Assembly (NCBI GenBank): GCA_009363875.1
Contig: CM018685.1
Location: forward strand, 59,567,648 to 59,631,647
Direction: 5' to 3'
DNA: 64,000 nt
Source of the DNA: Mikania micrantha
Taxonomy: Eukaryota > Streptophyta > Magnoliopsida > Asterales > Asteraceae
The translations under genes were made by a program, and so were the position numbers. The notes beneath the pieces were generated by a model. That model made no database searches. It worked only from the letters and a program-made list of their open reading frames with translations, and was not told the DNA's origin. Positions 32,509 to 45,865 of this stretch are shown here, one piece after another (positions within the stretch are counted from its first letter, which is position 1; the number at the start of each line of letters is the position of its first letter).

Positions 32509-35500
32509 AATTTGATGCGTATTTACAGCAGGACTGCTGTCACATTCAAATGAAGCCTTGCAAATCACAAGTAAATTATTCTTACTTTATTTTGTTGTCG
32601 TAGCAGCCTAAGATACATTGTTCAAAACAAGCAGCCTTTTGAATTCTTAACTAACTCCATGATTCTACTACAATGAATAGATTTTGAGTTAGCTCCAACA
32701 AACAAAGACTAAACAAGATTATTAGGTAAATAAAAGAACTAAAAGACAAAACACTAGGAAAAAATGATGCTGCCTAATTGATAGAGCCTACACCACATTG
32801 GTGCTTCTCCTTCACCTAATACTTAGAATTAGAAAATATTTACACCACATTGGTGCTTCTTCTTCACCTAATACTTAGAATTAATAAATATGAATGAGAC
32901 AAAATATCAGTGTGAATATCACAAAAGATGAAGACATTTGTAACTTACCACCTTATGATGGCACAAGCCCAGTGCCTTGGAGGCAGGACTGCATACGCTT
33001 GTCTCACGGGAGCTTCTTTATCCAAGCTAACAAGTTCCAATTAGTGAAGGTGAGAAAATGAGACATGAGAAACGATACCTTCATATTCTAAGTAATTGTC
33101 CATTAAATGTAATGCTGAAAAAGGTTATGATGGTATGAGAATTAAAGCATGAAAAACAAAGATCACCTCAAGTTAATATTTTGCACTTTGAGAAGATTTA
33201 ATGAGTTTTTTGACAAATGGAGAAAATTTAATGCTTATTTACACAAGCAGGACGGCTGTCACGTTCAAATGGAGCCTTGCAAGTCTCATGAAATATTAAC
33301 TTACTTTTTTTTGTTGACATAGGTACCTAAGATCCTGTGATTATCACAAGCAACCTTTTGTATTCTTAACCAACTCCATGAACCTATTATAATGATAACA
33401 GTTAGAGTTAGCTGCAACAAAGGAAGACAGGACAAGATTAGGAGATTACTATAAGAATTAAAAGACAAAACACGTACGGACTAACTCATGCCTCTCTTAA
33501 AAAGCCTTCGCAACAGTGGGATTCTCCTTCACCTACTGCTTGAATTAGAAAATATGTAGGGAAAAAGAATCAGTATGAACATAATAAAAAATGGAGATAT
33601 TTGTTACTTACCGCCCTGTAATAGCAAATAAGATTATGAGGTAAATAAAACTAAAAGACAAAACACTAGGTGAAGCTGATGCTGCCTCTTTGATAGAGCC
33701 TACGCCACAGTGGTGATTCTCCTTCACCAAATGCTTGAATTAGAAAATATGAATGAAACAAAATATCAGTGTGAATATCACAAAAGATGGAGACATTTGT
33801 AACTTACCACCTTATGATGGCACAAGGCCAGTGCCTTGGTAGCACGACTGCCATGCGCTTGTCTAACGGGAGATTATGAAGGTGAGAAAATGAGACATGA
33901 GAAACGATACCTTGATATTTTAAGTAATTGTCCATTAAAATGTAATGCTGAAAAAGGTCATGATGGTATGAGAATCATGTAAAGCATGAAAAACAAAGAT
34001 CAACTCAAGCTAATATTTTGCACTTTGAGAAAGATTTAATTCATTTTTTGACAAAAATGGAGAAAATTTAATGCTTATCTACATAAGCAGGACGGCTGTC
34101 ACATTCAAATGGAGCCTTGCAAATCTCATGAAATATTAACTTGCTTTTTTTTGTTGACATAGCTACCTAAGATCCTATGATTATCACAAGCAACCTTTTG
34201 TATTCTTAACTAACTCCATGAACCTATTATAATGATTAGATTTAGAGTTAGCTGCAACAAAGGAAGACATGATTAGGAGATAACTATAAGAATTAAAAGA
34301 CAAAACACGTACGGACTAACTCATGCCTCTCTTAAAAAGCCTTCACAACAATGGTGATTCTCTCCTTCACCTACTACTTGAATTAGAAAACATGTAAGAA
34401 AAAAAAAAGAATTAGTATGAACATAATAAAAAATGGAGATATTTGTTACTTACCACCCTGTAATGGCACACGACCGCAGCCTTGGTGGCAGGACTGCCAC
34501 ACGCTTGTCTTACAGGAGCATCTTAATGCAAGCTAATAAGATCCAGTTAGTGACGGTGAGAAACTGAGAAGTGACAAACGAGACCATCATCTTCTATGTA
34601 ATAGTCTTGGTAAAAGTAACGTTGAAAAAGGTTATTGAAAAAGGTTATGATGCTACGAGAATCAAAGCATGTAAAGCATAAAATACAATGATAATCTCAA
34701 TCATACCTTATGCATTTTGAGTAGATTTAATGCTTTTCATGACTGAAATGGAGAAAATTTGATGCTTATTTACAGAAGCAGGACTGCTGTAACATTCAAA
34801 TGAAGCATTGCAAATCACAGGTAATATATTTTTACTTTATTTTGATGTCGTAGCAACCTAAGACGATCCATTGTTCAAAACAAGCAGCCTTTTGCATTGT
34901 TAACTAACTCCATGATCCTATTACAACAAATAGATTTTGAGTTAGGTCCAACAAACGAGACTAAACAAGATTATCAGGTAAATAAAAGAACTAAAAGACA
35001 AAACACTAGGTGAACCTGATGCTGCCTCTTTGATAGAGCCAACAGCCCAATACCACAGTGGTGATTCTCTTTCACCTAATACTCGAATTAGAAATAGAAA
35101 TATGAATGAAACAAAATATCAGTGTGAATATCACAAAAGATGGAGACATTTGTGACTTACCACCTTATGATGGCACAAGGTCAGCGCCTTCATTGCAGGA
35201 CTGCCATACGCTTGTCTAATGGTAGCTTCTTTATCCAAGCTAAGTTCCAATTAGTGAAGGTGAGAAAATGAGACATTAGAAATGATACCTTCATATTCTA
35301 AGTAATTGTCCATTAAAATGTAATGCTGAAAAAGGTTATGATGGTATGAGTATCAAACCATGTAAAGCATGAAAAACAAAGATCACCTCAAGCTCATGCC
35401 TAATATTCTGCACTTTGAGAAGATTTAATGCATTTTTTGACAGAAATGGAGGAAATTTAATGCTTATCTACATAAGCAGGATGGCTGCCACATTCAAATG

Positions 35501-38500
35501 GAGCCTTGTAAGTCTCATGAAATATTAACTTACTTTTTTTTGTTGACATAGCTACCTAAGATCCTATAATTATCACAAGCAACCTTTTGTATTCTTAACT
35601 AACTCCATGAACCTATTATAATGATTAGATTTAGAGTTAGCTGCAACAAAGGAAGAGAAGACAAGAGTACGAGATAACTACAGAAATTAAAAGACAAAAC
35701 ACGGACTAACTCATGCCTCTCTTAAAACGCCTTCAGAACAGTGGTGATTCTCCTTCACCTACTACTTGAATTAGAAAATATGCAGGGAAAAAAAAATTAG
35801 TATGAACATAAGAAAAAATGGAGATATTTATTACTTACCACCCTGTAATGGCACACGACCACGGCCTAGGTGGCAGGGACAGCCACAAACTTGTCTTACA
35901 GGAGCATCTTTATGCAAGCTAATTAGATCCAATTAATGACGGTGAGAAACTGAGAAGTGACGAACGAGACCATATCTTCTAAGTAATAGTCCCGAAAAAA
36001 GTAACCTTGAAAAAGGTTATGATGCTATAAGAATCAAAGCATGTAAAGCATAAAAGACAATGATCATCTCAAGCATACCTTATGCATTTTGAGTAGATTT
36101 AATGCTTTTCGTGACTGAAATGGAGAAAATTTGATGCTTATTTACAGAAGCAGGACTACTGTCACATTCAAATGAAGCCTTGCAAATCACATGTAATATA
36201 TTCTTACTTTATTTTGTTCTCGTAGCAACCTAAGATTCATTGTTCAAAACAAGCAGCCTTTTGCATTCTTAACTAACTCCATGATCTTATTATAATGAAT
36301 TGATTTAAAGTTAACTCCAACAAAGGTAGACTAAACAAGACCATACCTTAGAGTTAGCTCCAACAAAGGTTGACTAAACAATATTACAAGGTAATTAAAA
36401 GAATTAAAAGATGAAGCACGAGGTACCTAATGTTACCTTTTTGAAAGAGCCTACACCATAGTAGTGATTCTTCTTCACCTACTACTTGAATTAGAGTTAG
36501 CTCCAACAAAAGAAGACTAAACAAGACCATATTTTAGTGTTAGCTCCAACAAATGGAAGACTAAACAATATTATGAGGTAATTAAAAGATTTTAAAGACG
36601 AAACACGAGTTACCTTATGTTGCCTTTTTGAAAAAGTCTACACCACAGTAGTGATTCTTCTTCACCTACTACTTTAATTAGAGTTAGCTTTAACAAAAGA
36701 AGACTAAACAAGACCATATCTTAGTGTTAGCTCCAACAAATGGAAGACTAAACAATATTATGAGGTAATTAAAAGATTTAAAAGACGAAACACGAGTTAC
36801 CTTATGTTGCCTTTTTGAAAGAGCCTACACCACAACAGTGATTCTTCTTCACCTACTACTTGAGTTCGAAAATATGTAAGGAAAACAAAATAGTACGAAT
36901 ATAAGCATAAATGGAGATAATTCTAACTTACCACCCAATGATGGGAAGGTGATAAGGTCCAATTAGTGAAGGTGAGATATAATGAGGTGACAAACAACAC
37001 CCTCATCTTTTGAGTAATTGTCCATGAAAAAGTAACGTTGAAAAAGGTTATAATGCTATGAGAATAAAAGCACGTAAAGCATAAAAATAATGATCACCCC
37101 AAGCTAATCTTTTACACTTTGAAAAGATTTAATGCTTTTTGTAACTGAAATAGAGAAAATTTGATGCTTATCTACAAAAGCAAGATTGGTGTCACATTCA
37201 CATGGACCCTTGCAAATCACACATTCACACGTGATATATTATTACTTTATTTTATTGTCATAGCTACCTAAGATCCTATAATTATCACAAGCATCCTTTT
37301 GCATTCTTGACTAACTTTGTGACCCTATTAATAGATTGAGTTAGCTCAAACAAATGAAGACTAAACAAGACCATATCATAGAGTTAGCTCCACCAAAGGA
37401 AGACTAAACAAGACTATGCGGTACTTAAAAGAATTAAAAGACAAGACACAGGCTACTTGATGCCTCTCTTAAAAGGCTACACCAGAGTGATGATTCTCCT
37501 TCATCTACCACTTGAGTAAGAAAATATGAAGAAAAAAAGAATTTGTATGAATATAATAAAAAATAGAGATATTTGCAACTTACCACTCAATGAAGGCACA
37601 TGGTCACTGCTAGGTGGCCGGACTGCCATACACTTGTCTAACAGGAGCATCTTTATGCAAGCTAATAAGGCCCACTTAGTGACATTGAGAAATTGAGATA
37701 TGATAAACGACACCTTCATCTTCTAAGTATTTTTCCATTGAAAAACTAACTCCATGATCATAGTATAATGAATAGTTTTAGAGTTAGCTCCGAAAAACGA
37801 ACTAAAGAAGGCCATATCTTAGAGTTAGCTCCAACGAAAGAAGACTAAACAAGAATTAAAAGACAAAACATGAGGTATCTATTGTTGCCTCTTTGATAGA
37901 GCCTACACCATGGTTGTAATTCTCCTTCCTCTCCTTCTTGAATTAGAAAATTTGAACGAAAAAAAAATCAGTATGAATATAAGAAAAAATGGAGATATTG
38001 TACCGTACCACCTTTTGATGGCACACGGCCAATGCCTTGGTGGCAGGACTACCATAAGCTTGTCTAACTGGAGCTTCTTTATCCAAGCTAATAAGGTCCA
38101 ATTAGTAAAGGTGAGAATTTGAGAGGTGACAAATGACACCTTCATCTTCTAAGTAATTGTCCATGAAAAAGTAATATTGAAAAAGGTTATAGTGCTATGA
38201 GAATCAATGAATGTAAAGCATGAAAAGCAAAGATCACTTCAAGCTAATATTTTGCACTTTGAGTAGGTTTAATGCATTTTGTGACTGAAATGGAGAAAAT
38301 ATGATGTGCATAAACAGAAGCAGAACTGTTGTCACATGAAGCCTTGCAAATCACACGCAATATATTCTTACTTTATTTTGTTGTCATATCTACCTAAGAT
38401 CCTATAATCAAAAGAAGCAGCCTTTGCATTATTAACTAACTCTATGATCCTATTATAATGAATAGATTTGGAGTTAGCTCCAACAAAGGAAGACTAAACA

Positions 38501-38949
38501 AAACAATTTCTTAGAGTTAGCTCCAACAAAGGAAGACTAGACAAGATTATTAGGTTATTAAAAGAATTAAAAGACAAAACAGGAGTTGCCTGATTTTGCC
38601 TCTCTAAAAGAGCCTACACCAGTGGTGATGTTCCTTCACCTACTACTTGTATTTGAAAACATGAAGGAAAAAATTCCAGTATGAATATAAGAAAAAATGG
38701 AGATATTTGTAACTTACCACCTTATGATGGCACCGGGCGAGTGCCTGGGTGGCTGGACTGCCATACACTTGACTAACATGAGCATCTTCATGCAGGCTAA
38801 TAAGATCCAATTAATGACAGTGAGAAATTAAGACATGACAGGTGACACCTTCATGTTCTAAGTAAATGTCCATTAAAAAGTAGTGTTGAAAAAGGTTAAG
38901 ATGCTATGATTATCAAAGCACGTAAAGCATGAAAAACGATGATCACTTC
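32509..38949 (-). repeat. Higher-order array of 0.7-kb exon-bearing units (A and B types)
   Basis: About eight units. On the minus strand each holds a block after ATTAG with the reading (L/H)KxAPVRQxYGSPATKA and donor GTG|GTAAGT (near 32960, 33830, 34470, 35190, 35860, 37600, 38030 and 38740). There is also a 36-nt block (acceptor CCATTTCAG, donor AAG|GTATG) and a block ending AAGGAGAATCACCAC. Two unit types, GAGCTTCTTTATCCAAGC and GAGCATCTTTATGCAAGC, mostly alternate, giving a period of about 1.37 kb. Copies carry scattered stops. No known protein is recognised. Confidence 0.7.
36349..36860 (-). repeat. Local sub-duplications of about 178 bp
   Basis: The segment GAGTTAGCTCCAACAAA...CACCTACTACTTGAATTAG is repeated about three times (anchors near 36349, 36494 and 36671), inside the larger 0.7-kb pattern. 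Confidence 0.7.
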
Positions 38950-39724
38950 TGAAAACGGATTTGTAACTTTATTTATGAAATACCAACCATAACAGGACCA
39001 GGCAACACGAGGAGATGTTGTGATGGTTGTCAAGCTTGGTAGTTGGTAGTTACCAGTTTGTGTTCCCAAGAAACAAATTGTGAAATTTGATTGTCTTGAA
39101 GTATGTTTTACAAGGCAGCTAGGCCATCCAGGCGTGTGCAACAGTAGCATTTGACTTAAGAATGGTGTGGAGGAGATCATTAGAGATCGTGTTGCAACTC
39201 CGTTGGAGCACAATAGCATCTAGACAAGACTAGATTTCTTTCTCAAGTACAGGGGCTGCTGTGGATTTTTCTTTATCAGCAAATGATGAGGGGGCTGCAG
39301 GACGTGTGAATTGCGTCAAAGTGATCGCTTACCAGGAAAGCTTGGTGGTGAATCTTTAAAAGTTTCGCTCAGGAGTTGTATTGACCACTTTTCATCTCAA
39401 GAGTGAAAGGAATAAAATTCTGAATACTGGTAACATTTATTGTTGGGCGGAGTTTGGGATACATGTAGATGGACAAAGAAGAAAAGGCAGATGAACACAA
39501 GTTGTGGATCAATTAGAAGAAGAAGTAGCACTAGAGCAGGATCTACTATTTGTTCATTTACAACTCATTTTGGCTTAAATTAAATTGAAGTTTTTAAAAA
39601 CGACCCATTTAGACCCAAACTGATTTTGCTTAAAACCTATCGTGACTCGCACCCATCTTGACCTGAATTCGTTCGGACCAGTTACCCAACCCACCCATTT
39701 TTCCAGGCTTAATATTTCCATATG
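38950..39724 (-). pseudogene. Copia gag fragment
   Basis: The array stops at GATCACTTC (38949). On the minus strand, 39219-39127 reads DAIVLQRSCNTISND then LLHTILKSNATVAHAW, a clear plant copia gag (UBN2) pattern. An in-frame stop and shifts follow. The rest to 39724 is unassigned and includes GACCCATTTAGACCC-type words. No LTR or TSD is visible, so this is a fragment. Confidence 0.65.
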
Positions 39725-39729
39725 TTATG

Positions 39730-42700
39730 TGTAACGACCCATTTTTGAAATTTATTAATAAAATAATATATTATGATAAATTCTAAGTTACAAGATGTGT
39801 AACTAGACAATAGGTGATTATTAGGCAAAGCGGGTTGTTAAAAATTAACCAGTTAATAACTTGGTTAGGTTGGTTAAACTAGTTAAGTAATTTAAAACAT
39901 GAGGGGCTATTCTTCCCAATTGCCCAAAGTGGTGAAATGTGGATAAATGACTTGACTTAAGTCGAAGTCTTCATTTTTATGTGTGTACATGAGAAACGTC
40001 CAGAAGAGAAGAAAATGAAGACCAAACCCTAGTTATTATCATCTCTATCAAATTCTTGTTGAAATCCAATTGCAAATTCGAGATTGAAGCTAGAAATCAA
40101 CACCCAAAGTGTTAGATTGTTGTTTTGTTGAATTTACGTGAGTATGGGATGATGCCATGGAAGTGGTTTCATCCAAATCTTGAATTGGGTGTTGTAGTTT
40201 GTAAGAACATGTTAGTTTGATCCTATAAACATGTGTTAAACACCCAAACATGGGTTCTTGCATATAGAATCCATAGGTGATGATATGGGTGTTGGGTAAA
40301 TCATGTGGGTTTGAGTTCAAGTATGAGCTTGATGAATTTGGGTATAACTTAATGGTATGTTGATGTTTTAGAAGCAAAAGTGTTGTCAAAACTCAACAAA
40401 CCTACTAAACTTATGATTTTGTTGAACTTGAACATATGATGGAATTGGGGTAAGTTGAATATGACTAAGAACATGTGTAGGAGAGATCCTGCACATGAGT
40501 TGTTTGATGAAATGCCTCAAAGAGGTTTTGATTAAGTATGAGGTGTAAAATGGTAAGAATGATTAGTAAACCTAATCATATGACCAATTTGTATAAAATT
40601 TGGTTAGTTGGGTGAATATCAACTATATATAATATGTGTGTATTGAATGAATTGTGGTATGATCATAGAAAGTCTTGGTGAAGAAGACAATCATAGCCCG
40701 GGAGGGAGCTAGCTAGATGATCATACATATCCGGTTTAAGGTAAGTCACCCGGAACTATTGAGTTTGTTTAATGTTGTGATAATGAATCACAAATATTGT
40801 GATCATGTGAACAAAACTCAATTGGTGATCCACATGGATATAAACCATGTGTTGAATGTGATATAGTGATGACCTACAAGTGTGTAGGCATTCATGTTTG
40901 ATTTAATTGATTTTAATCCACATGATTGTGGATGATGTTTTGTAGAAATGTGTTGAAATGGTTCACTTGAATGTGAACTAAAGAGGTACTAGACTTCTTA
41001 GTTGATTTACAATGATGTAGACAAATGAGTGATGTTATACTTGATATGTAAGTATAATTGGTTCACTTGGATGTGAACAATTTGTAATTGATTTGCCTTT
41101 AAACGATTCACAAGGTGTGTGAACATATGTATGGGTGATAGGTTTTATATTGAGTTTATAGTTAGACACCAATATATGTTATCTTGAATCACAAATTTGT
41201 TGTTTGTGTCTAATGTTGATTATATGTGTAAGTAACACATATTGTAAACTATGATTTGATGGATTCTCAAAAGTGAGAACATAATTAGATTAGTGAAAGT
41301 TTGGGTGATTCACAAAAGTGAGAAAACTCAATGAGACACATAAGTGTGTTGTTTTGAAATTTAATTGCGTGATACCTATTTGGTAGTAGAAAGATTGTAT
41401 TTGATGATCTACAATTATGTATACAATTTTGGTTGATTCACTTGAGAGTGAACATTTCGTGTGTTAAAGTGTAGTTAAATGATTCACATGTGTGTGAACA
41501 TATGAATTGGGAGTGTATTTGATGTAAACACAAGTGAATGTAATTGTGTGTAAGTTACCAATCTTTGTTGACTTGTAATTGTAAGATTGATTGAGTTCAT
41601 ATTACAAAAAATTGTGCATTTTAGCATATATGTGATTAGTTGTTTTGTTAAACTTGATGGAAGTGGTTATGTGTTAGTGTGGTTATTGTAATTGCATGAT
41701 TCACAAAAGTGTGAACATTCAATTAGTATTATGGGTTAAATTGATTCACAAGTTGAGTAAACAATTACCATAACTAAAGAAGTCAAGATCTACAAAAGTG
41801 TAGACACTTATTTTGCGATGTGCGGGCTTTGATTCACAATTGTGTGAACATAAGACTTGCAAATATAATGATGCAAATTCACAAAAGTGTGAACAATGGA
41901 TGATCTACAAGAGTGTAGACATATAATTTGTGAAGTCAAACTAGTTAAGTTTGACTTTTGGAGTTTTGATTCACAATTGGATTGGTGTGTACATATGTGT
42001 TTGTGTTGATATATAATGTTTAGACATGTTAATAATCCATCTGATATGTATATGGATGGGTTGAATAAGTTCCTAGAAGGGTCGAAATGATAATTGCTTG
42101 TTTATGCAATTTTTGACACGTTTAATGAACTTCAATTGTGTTTAAAAGGTTTGTAATATGTTTAAATGCATGATTTGATTATCAAGACCAGATTGAAATC
42201 AAGTATAATATGATTGAACTTATGTACTTGATTAGTAAGGGGTTGTTTGTTTGCATCTGAATAGCATTAAAAGGTTACCTATGAATGGTTCATAACCTCT
42301 TAACCATTCAGACTTAGGGTTACCTCTTAACCATTTAGAGGTTATGAACCATTACCAACTTCTTAACCATTCAGACTTAAGGATACTTTTTAACCATTCA
42401 CATGCTATAAACCATTATGAGGTAGCCTCTGAATGGAATTAAGAGGCTACCAAACAGGGCCTAAGACTTGTATAAATCCAAGTATAAGATGATTTTGAAT
42501 AATTTTGAGAAATGCTAACAGTGGAGTCTGGGACGCCAATGAGTCTCTGTAGACGCCACCTAAGACGCCATAGTAGAGTCTGGGATGCCACTGGGTTGAT
42601 CCAGGACGCTAATTGCAAAGTTTACAATGAGTATTAAATTTTGATCAAAATTAACTATTTTGGTCATGCATGCTCGAGGGAGAGAGCAAAAGGACTTACT

Positions 42701-43005
42701 TAGTTATTATGAACTAATGGGTGATATTTTTATAAGGTTTGTAGGTACAAATTAGTCATGTGAATGGTGAAGGTGATCGGGATCAAACACGAAGGCTCGG
42801 GTGATGAATTAAAGATGAAAATTTTGTATAAGTTAACTTACATTTAAGTATGTGGATATACTTAAATATTGTTTTAACATTTGTGTAATGTAAAAATGTG
42901 TTTGTAAATAAACAAAACACGAAATTTATTTTGGGACCTAAACGTAAAGTAACACATAATGGTTTTATATGTCCGGATGGGACATAAAGTAACATGGGTG
43001 GTACA
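39730..43005 (+). mobile_element. Solo LTR, 3276 bp, TSD TTATG
   Basis: Starts TGTAACGACCC and ends GGTGGTACA, flanked by the perfect 5-bp duplication TTATG at 39725-39729 and 43006-43010. No primer site, polypurine tract or pol sequence lies inside, so it is a single LTR left by recombination between the two LTRs of a gypsy element (type uncertain; start resembles Tekay-like LTRs). After it the array-type sequence resumes (TTGATTCACCTTCAACTACC). It carries the micro-hairpin array described separately. Confidence 0.85.
40790..41990 (+). repeat. Array of short inverted repeats (micro-hairpins)
   Basis: Short palindromes of the form TTCACA-N4-TGTGAA recur. Exact examples are 40961-40978, 41061-41078, 41107-41123, 41264-41279, 41437-41452, 41483-41498, 41699-41714, 41789-41804, 41833-41848, 41878-41893 and 41904-41919. 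Variants keep arms complementary: TTCACA/TGTGAA, TCTACA/TGTAGA, TTCTCA/TGAGAA, TTCACT/AGTGAA. Most are preceded by GA(T) and followed by CAT. Confidence 0.85.
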
Positions 43006-43010
43006 TTATG

Positions 43011-45250
43011 TTGATTCACCTTCAACTACCACTTGCATTAGAAAATATGAACATGAAAAAAAAAAAAAAGAAAGAAATTTAATATGAATATTAGAAAAAA
43101 TAAATATTTGAAATTACCACCATCTGATGGCACATGTTTACTTTGGCTCCTTCCTCAGTGGTGATGGCAATGCTAGACAATTGACTAACAGAAGAATATT
43201 CATGCAATTTAAAACAATGCACTTGGCTAACAGATGACACATTCCTAATCAAAGCAAATGTTCGTATTTATTAAGTAGTGCTAAAAAAAGGTTATGATGC
43301 GGTGAGATTTAGAAGCATGTAAAAAGCACAACAATAAAAAAAGATTACCTTTGAGAATTTATAATTTTGACCAGCTTTATGGTCAACAACTCACTTGATT
43401 GACAAGTTTTCTACTTCTTTCCTCGCAGGATCAAAAAGCATCATTGACAAATAACACTCACCAAACCTGTGAAACACAGCCTAGTACATTTAAAATTACA
43501 CACAAATCAAACCATGTAAGGAAATGTTCATCTTATTAAGCATCAACATAATATCTAATTAGCTACAAGGATATCATATTTAAAGGAATCTACAAACTAT
43601 AATTTAAGACATTTGTATATATTAGCAACCTATGATGGCATATAATCCCTTTGGCACCTCCCTCACTAACAGCACTATTAGACAGTTGACTAACAGATGA
43701 GTCTTTATGAAATTTCATAAGATCCAACTGGCCTTCATGAGAAGTTTAGAGCAAACAAATGACACCATCAAATTCTAAGCAAATGCCCATGAAAAAAGTA
43801 GTGTTAAAAAAGGTGATGATGCAACAAGATACAAAGCATGTAAAGCACAACGATAAAAAAGGAATCAACCTTTGATAAACTAAGTCTAAGATTATATAAA
43901 ACATACCTTTGCACTTTGAGAAGGTTTAATGTTTATTGTGTCTGAAATGGATTATAATTAATGTGTTATATTTACGTACAAATTTACAACTAACACAATA
44001 GCAATCTAATATGTTAAAGAAAAACAAATTAGGAGGCTATAAGCATTAAAATACACTTCAACCCATTCAATATTCGACCCGTTTAATCCACTAGGAATAA
44101 ATCATATAGCCCAAATTAACCCAATGATAAATATGGGTTGAAATCAATGTTTGGCTCTAAATAATGTTTAGATCTTTAATTTATATTATTTCTGGAGTTC
44201 TCAAATTGACAAGTGTCTTCATCTTGTATATACAATATTCAAGAAGTATTCTTTCAACTCACAACCAGTGCATTATATTTTTCATAGCCATTATTATGAA
44301 GAACACGAAGATACTAATGCAATATATTTGTCGAAGTCATTCTACTGATGTTTATGTTGACGATAAATAGAAAGAAATTTACATGTTAATCACTTCAAGA
44401 AACTTGAGCACATCTGGACTCTACGCTCACCAAGCAACTACAGAAATTAAGAAAGCAAAATTATATACCATTAAAAAATTAAAGGAGATCACTTACTCTT
44501 CTACACGAGTGTAATGATTCTATTTTGAGGGATTATAACTGCTTCACGAACTTCTGGTCATTAACATATAATCAAATCATTATATTATCAGTAACAAGAA
44601 GAATATACGCACCTTGCTCGAATAACAATAATGGAGTATATATTTAAGGATATACTACACACCTTGCTCAAATAACAGTACTAGAGAGTATAGATATATA
44701 CATTTTATATTTAACATTCCTGTCCTTTGAGTTCGTAGGGCATTTTCACTTGTATTTGTTTATGACACGAATTGATTATGCGAATGATCAAATTTCCTGA
44801 CATGGTTTAATTCTTAACCAGATCGACAAGGTTTAACCCCAATGTATAAAACCCTAAAAAATTAAACCCTAGAATACAATGAATGAGACGCACATACATG
44901 CCTTAATGCGATCGTCGAATGGAACAAAATTGCAGAGGTAATAGGTCCAGCAGATCTGCGGTTGAACTGCACATCTCCGGTTGAAATTGCAAATTTCCGT
45001 CGACTACCCAGATCTCCGGTACGTCACCGGTCCGTTGCCGGCGATTAGAGTGAAATTAGACAACGAGGGTTGTATATGAAGTAATTATGATAGATGTGGG
45101 AGTCGGAGAATTTAGTATTATGAAGTGAGGATGATGATTTCTAACCGTTATAACCCGATTTGAAAATCAATCGTCAGAAGATTTGTTGGAGATTTGGAAT
45201 CAATTTCTCTAACAAGATCGAAAATAACGCGGGATTTTATGGTTATACGA
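43011..45250 (-). pseudogene. Low-copy 5' part of the minus-strand multi-exon locus
   Basis: Minus-strand exon-like blocks in order: a 5' region near 45240-44898 ending GCAT|GTATGTG; a block near 44570-44500 with donor AGA|GTAAGT; a 35-nt block 43941-43907 (CCATTTCAG / AAAG|GTATG); a block near 43715-43630 reading FHKDSSVSQLSNSAVSEGG; a 72-nt block 43466-43395 (CACAG / CAA|GTGAGT) reading FGECYLSMMLFDPARKEVEN; and a block near 43200-43113. Several match repeated exons of the array and look like the less-duplicated ancestor. I do not recognise the protein. It may be a real gene start or a relic. Confidence 0.45.
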
Positions 45251-45865
45251 CGTTACAAGGACACGAGGTACAAAACCCAACCGTTCATGTTGGCAAACAC
45301 CTTTTTTTGAACGCTTTGTTTATTTATTTCTAGCTTTGGGTCCGTGTTTGATGTATAAAAAAGCTGATTTATAATTTATTGCTAATTTATCTTTTATTAA
45401 AATTAATAACAATAATATATGTTTTATAATAAACTTTTTAGGTTTATGACAAATGTATTGAGTTTTTAATAATTACAATTGTGTTAAATTTTTATATTTT
45501 TTTACAACATGCTTGTGAGGAATTTGTATTATTTTATTTTTTAAAGATAAAACCTATACATATATATTTTGTGATGACATATTCAATTTTGTTATCAAAC
45601 TTATGATTTTACAAATGATATAATATACATGTTCTTTAGAGTGTAGTGTTATAATCCGGAATAACATACTGTGTGAATAAACACATATTAAATAAATACA
45701 CATTAAAATGTTAGTCCTTGTTTAATTTTTTATTTAGTTTTTAAAAAATACAAATATATTATTACAAGTTTTAATTATCTCTAATGTAATAAAGGGATTA
45801 ATTTAATTTTAATTTTTATTAAAAACAAAAATCGTTTAATTTTTCCCCAATTTGAAAACCTAGAA
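45251..45865. promoter_or_regulatory. Intergenic region between two divergent gene starts
   Basis: 615 bases of AT-rich DNA between the minus-strand locus (5' region near 45240) and the plus-strand B3 gene (ATG at 45866). It would serve as a shared promoter if both were transcribed. No single TATA box stands out. Confidence 0.35.

Noticed and set aside
38896..39219. Minus-strand 107-codon ORF starting MLLCSNGVATRS
   Set aside because: The copia gag pattern is in a different frame of the same strand. This one is a shadow.
43000..45250. Naming the FGECYLSMMLFDPARKEVEN exon as a known protein
   Set aside because: The block looks coding, but I could not recall a family that fits, so no name is given.
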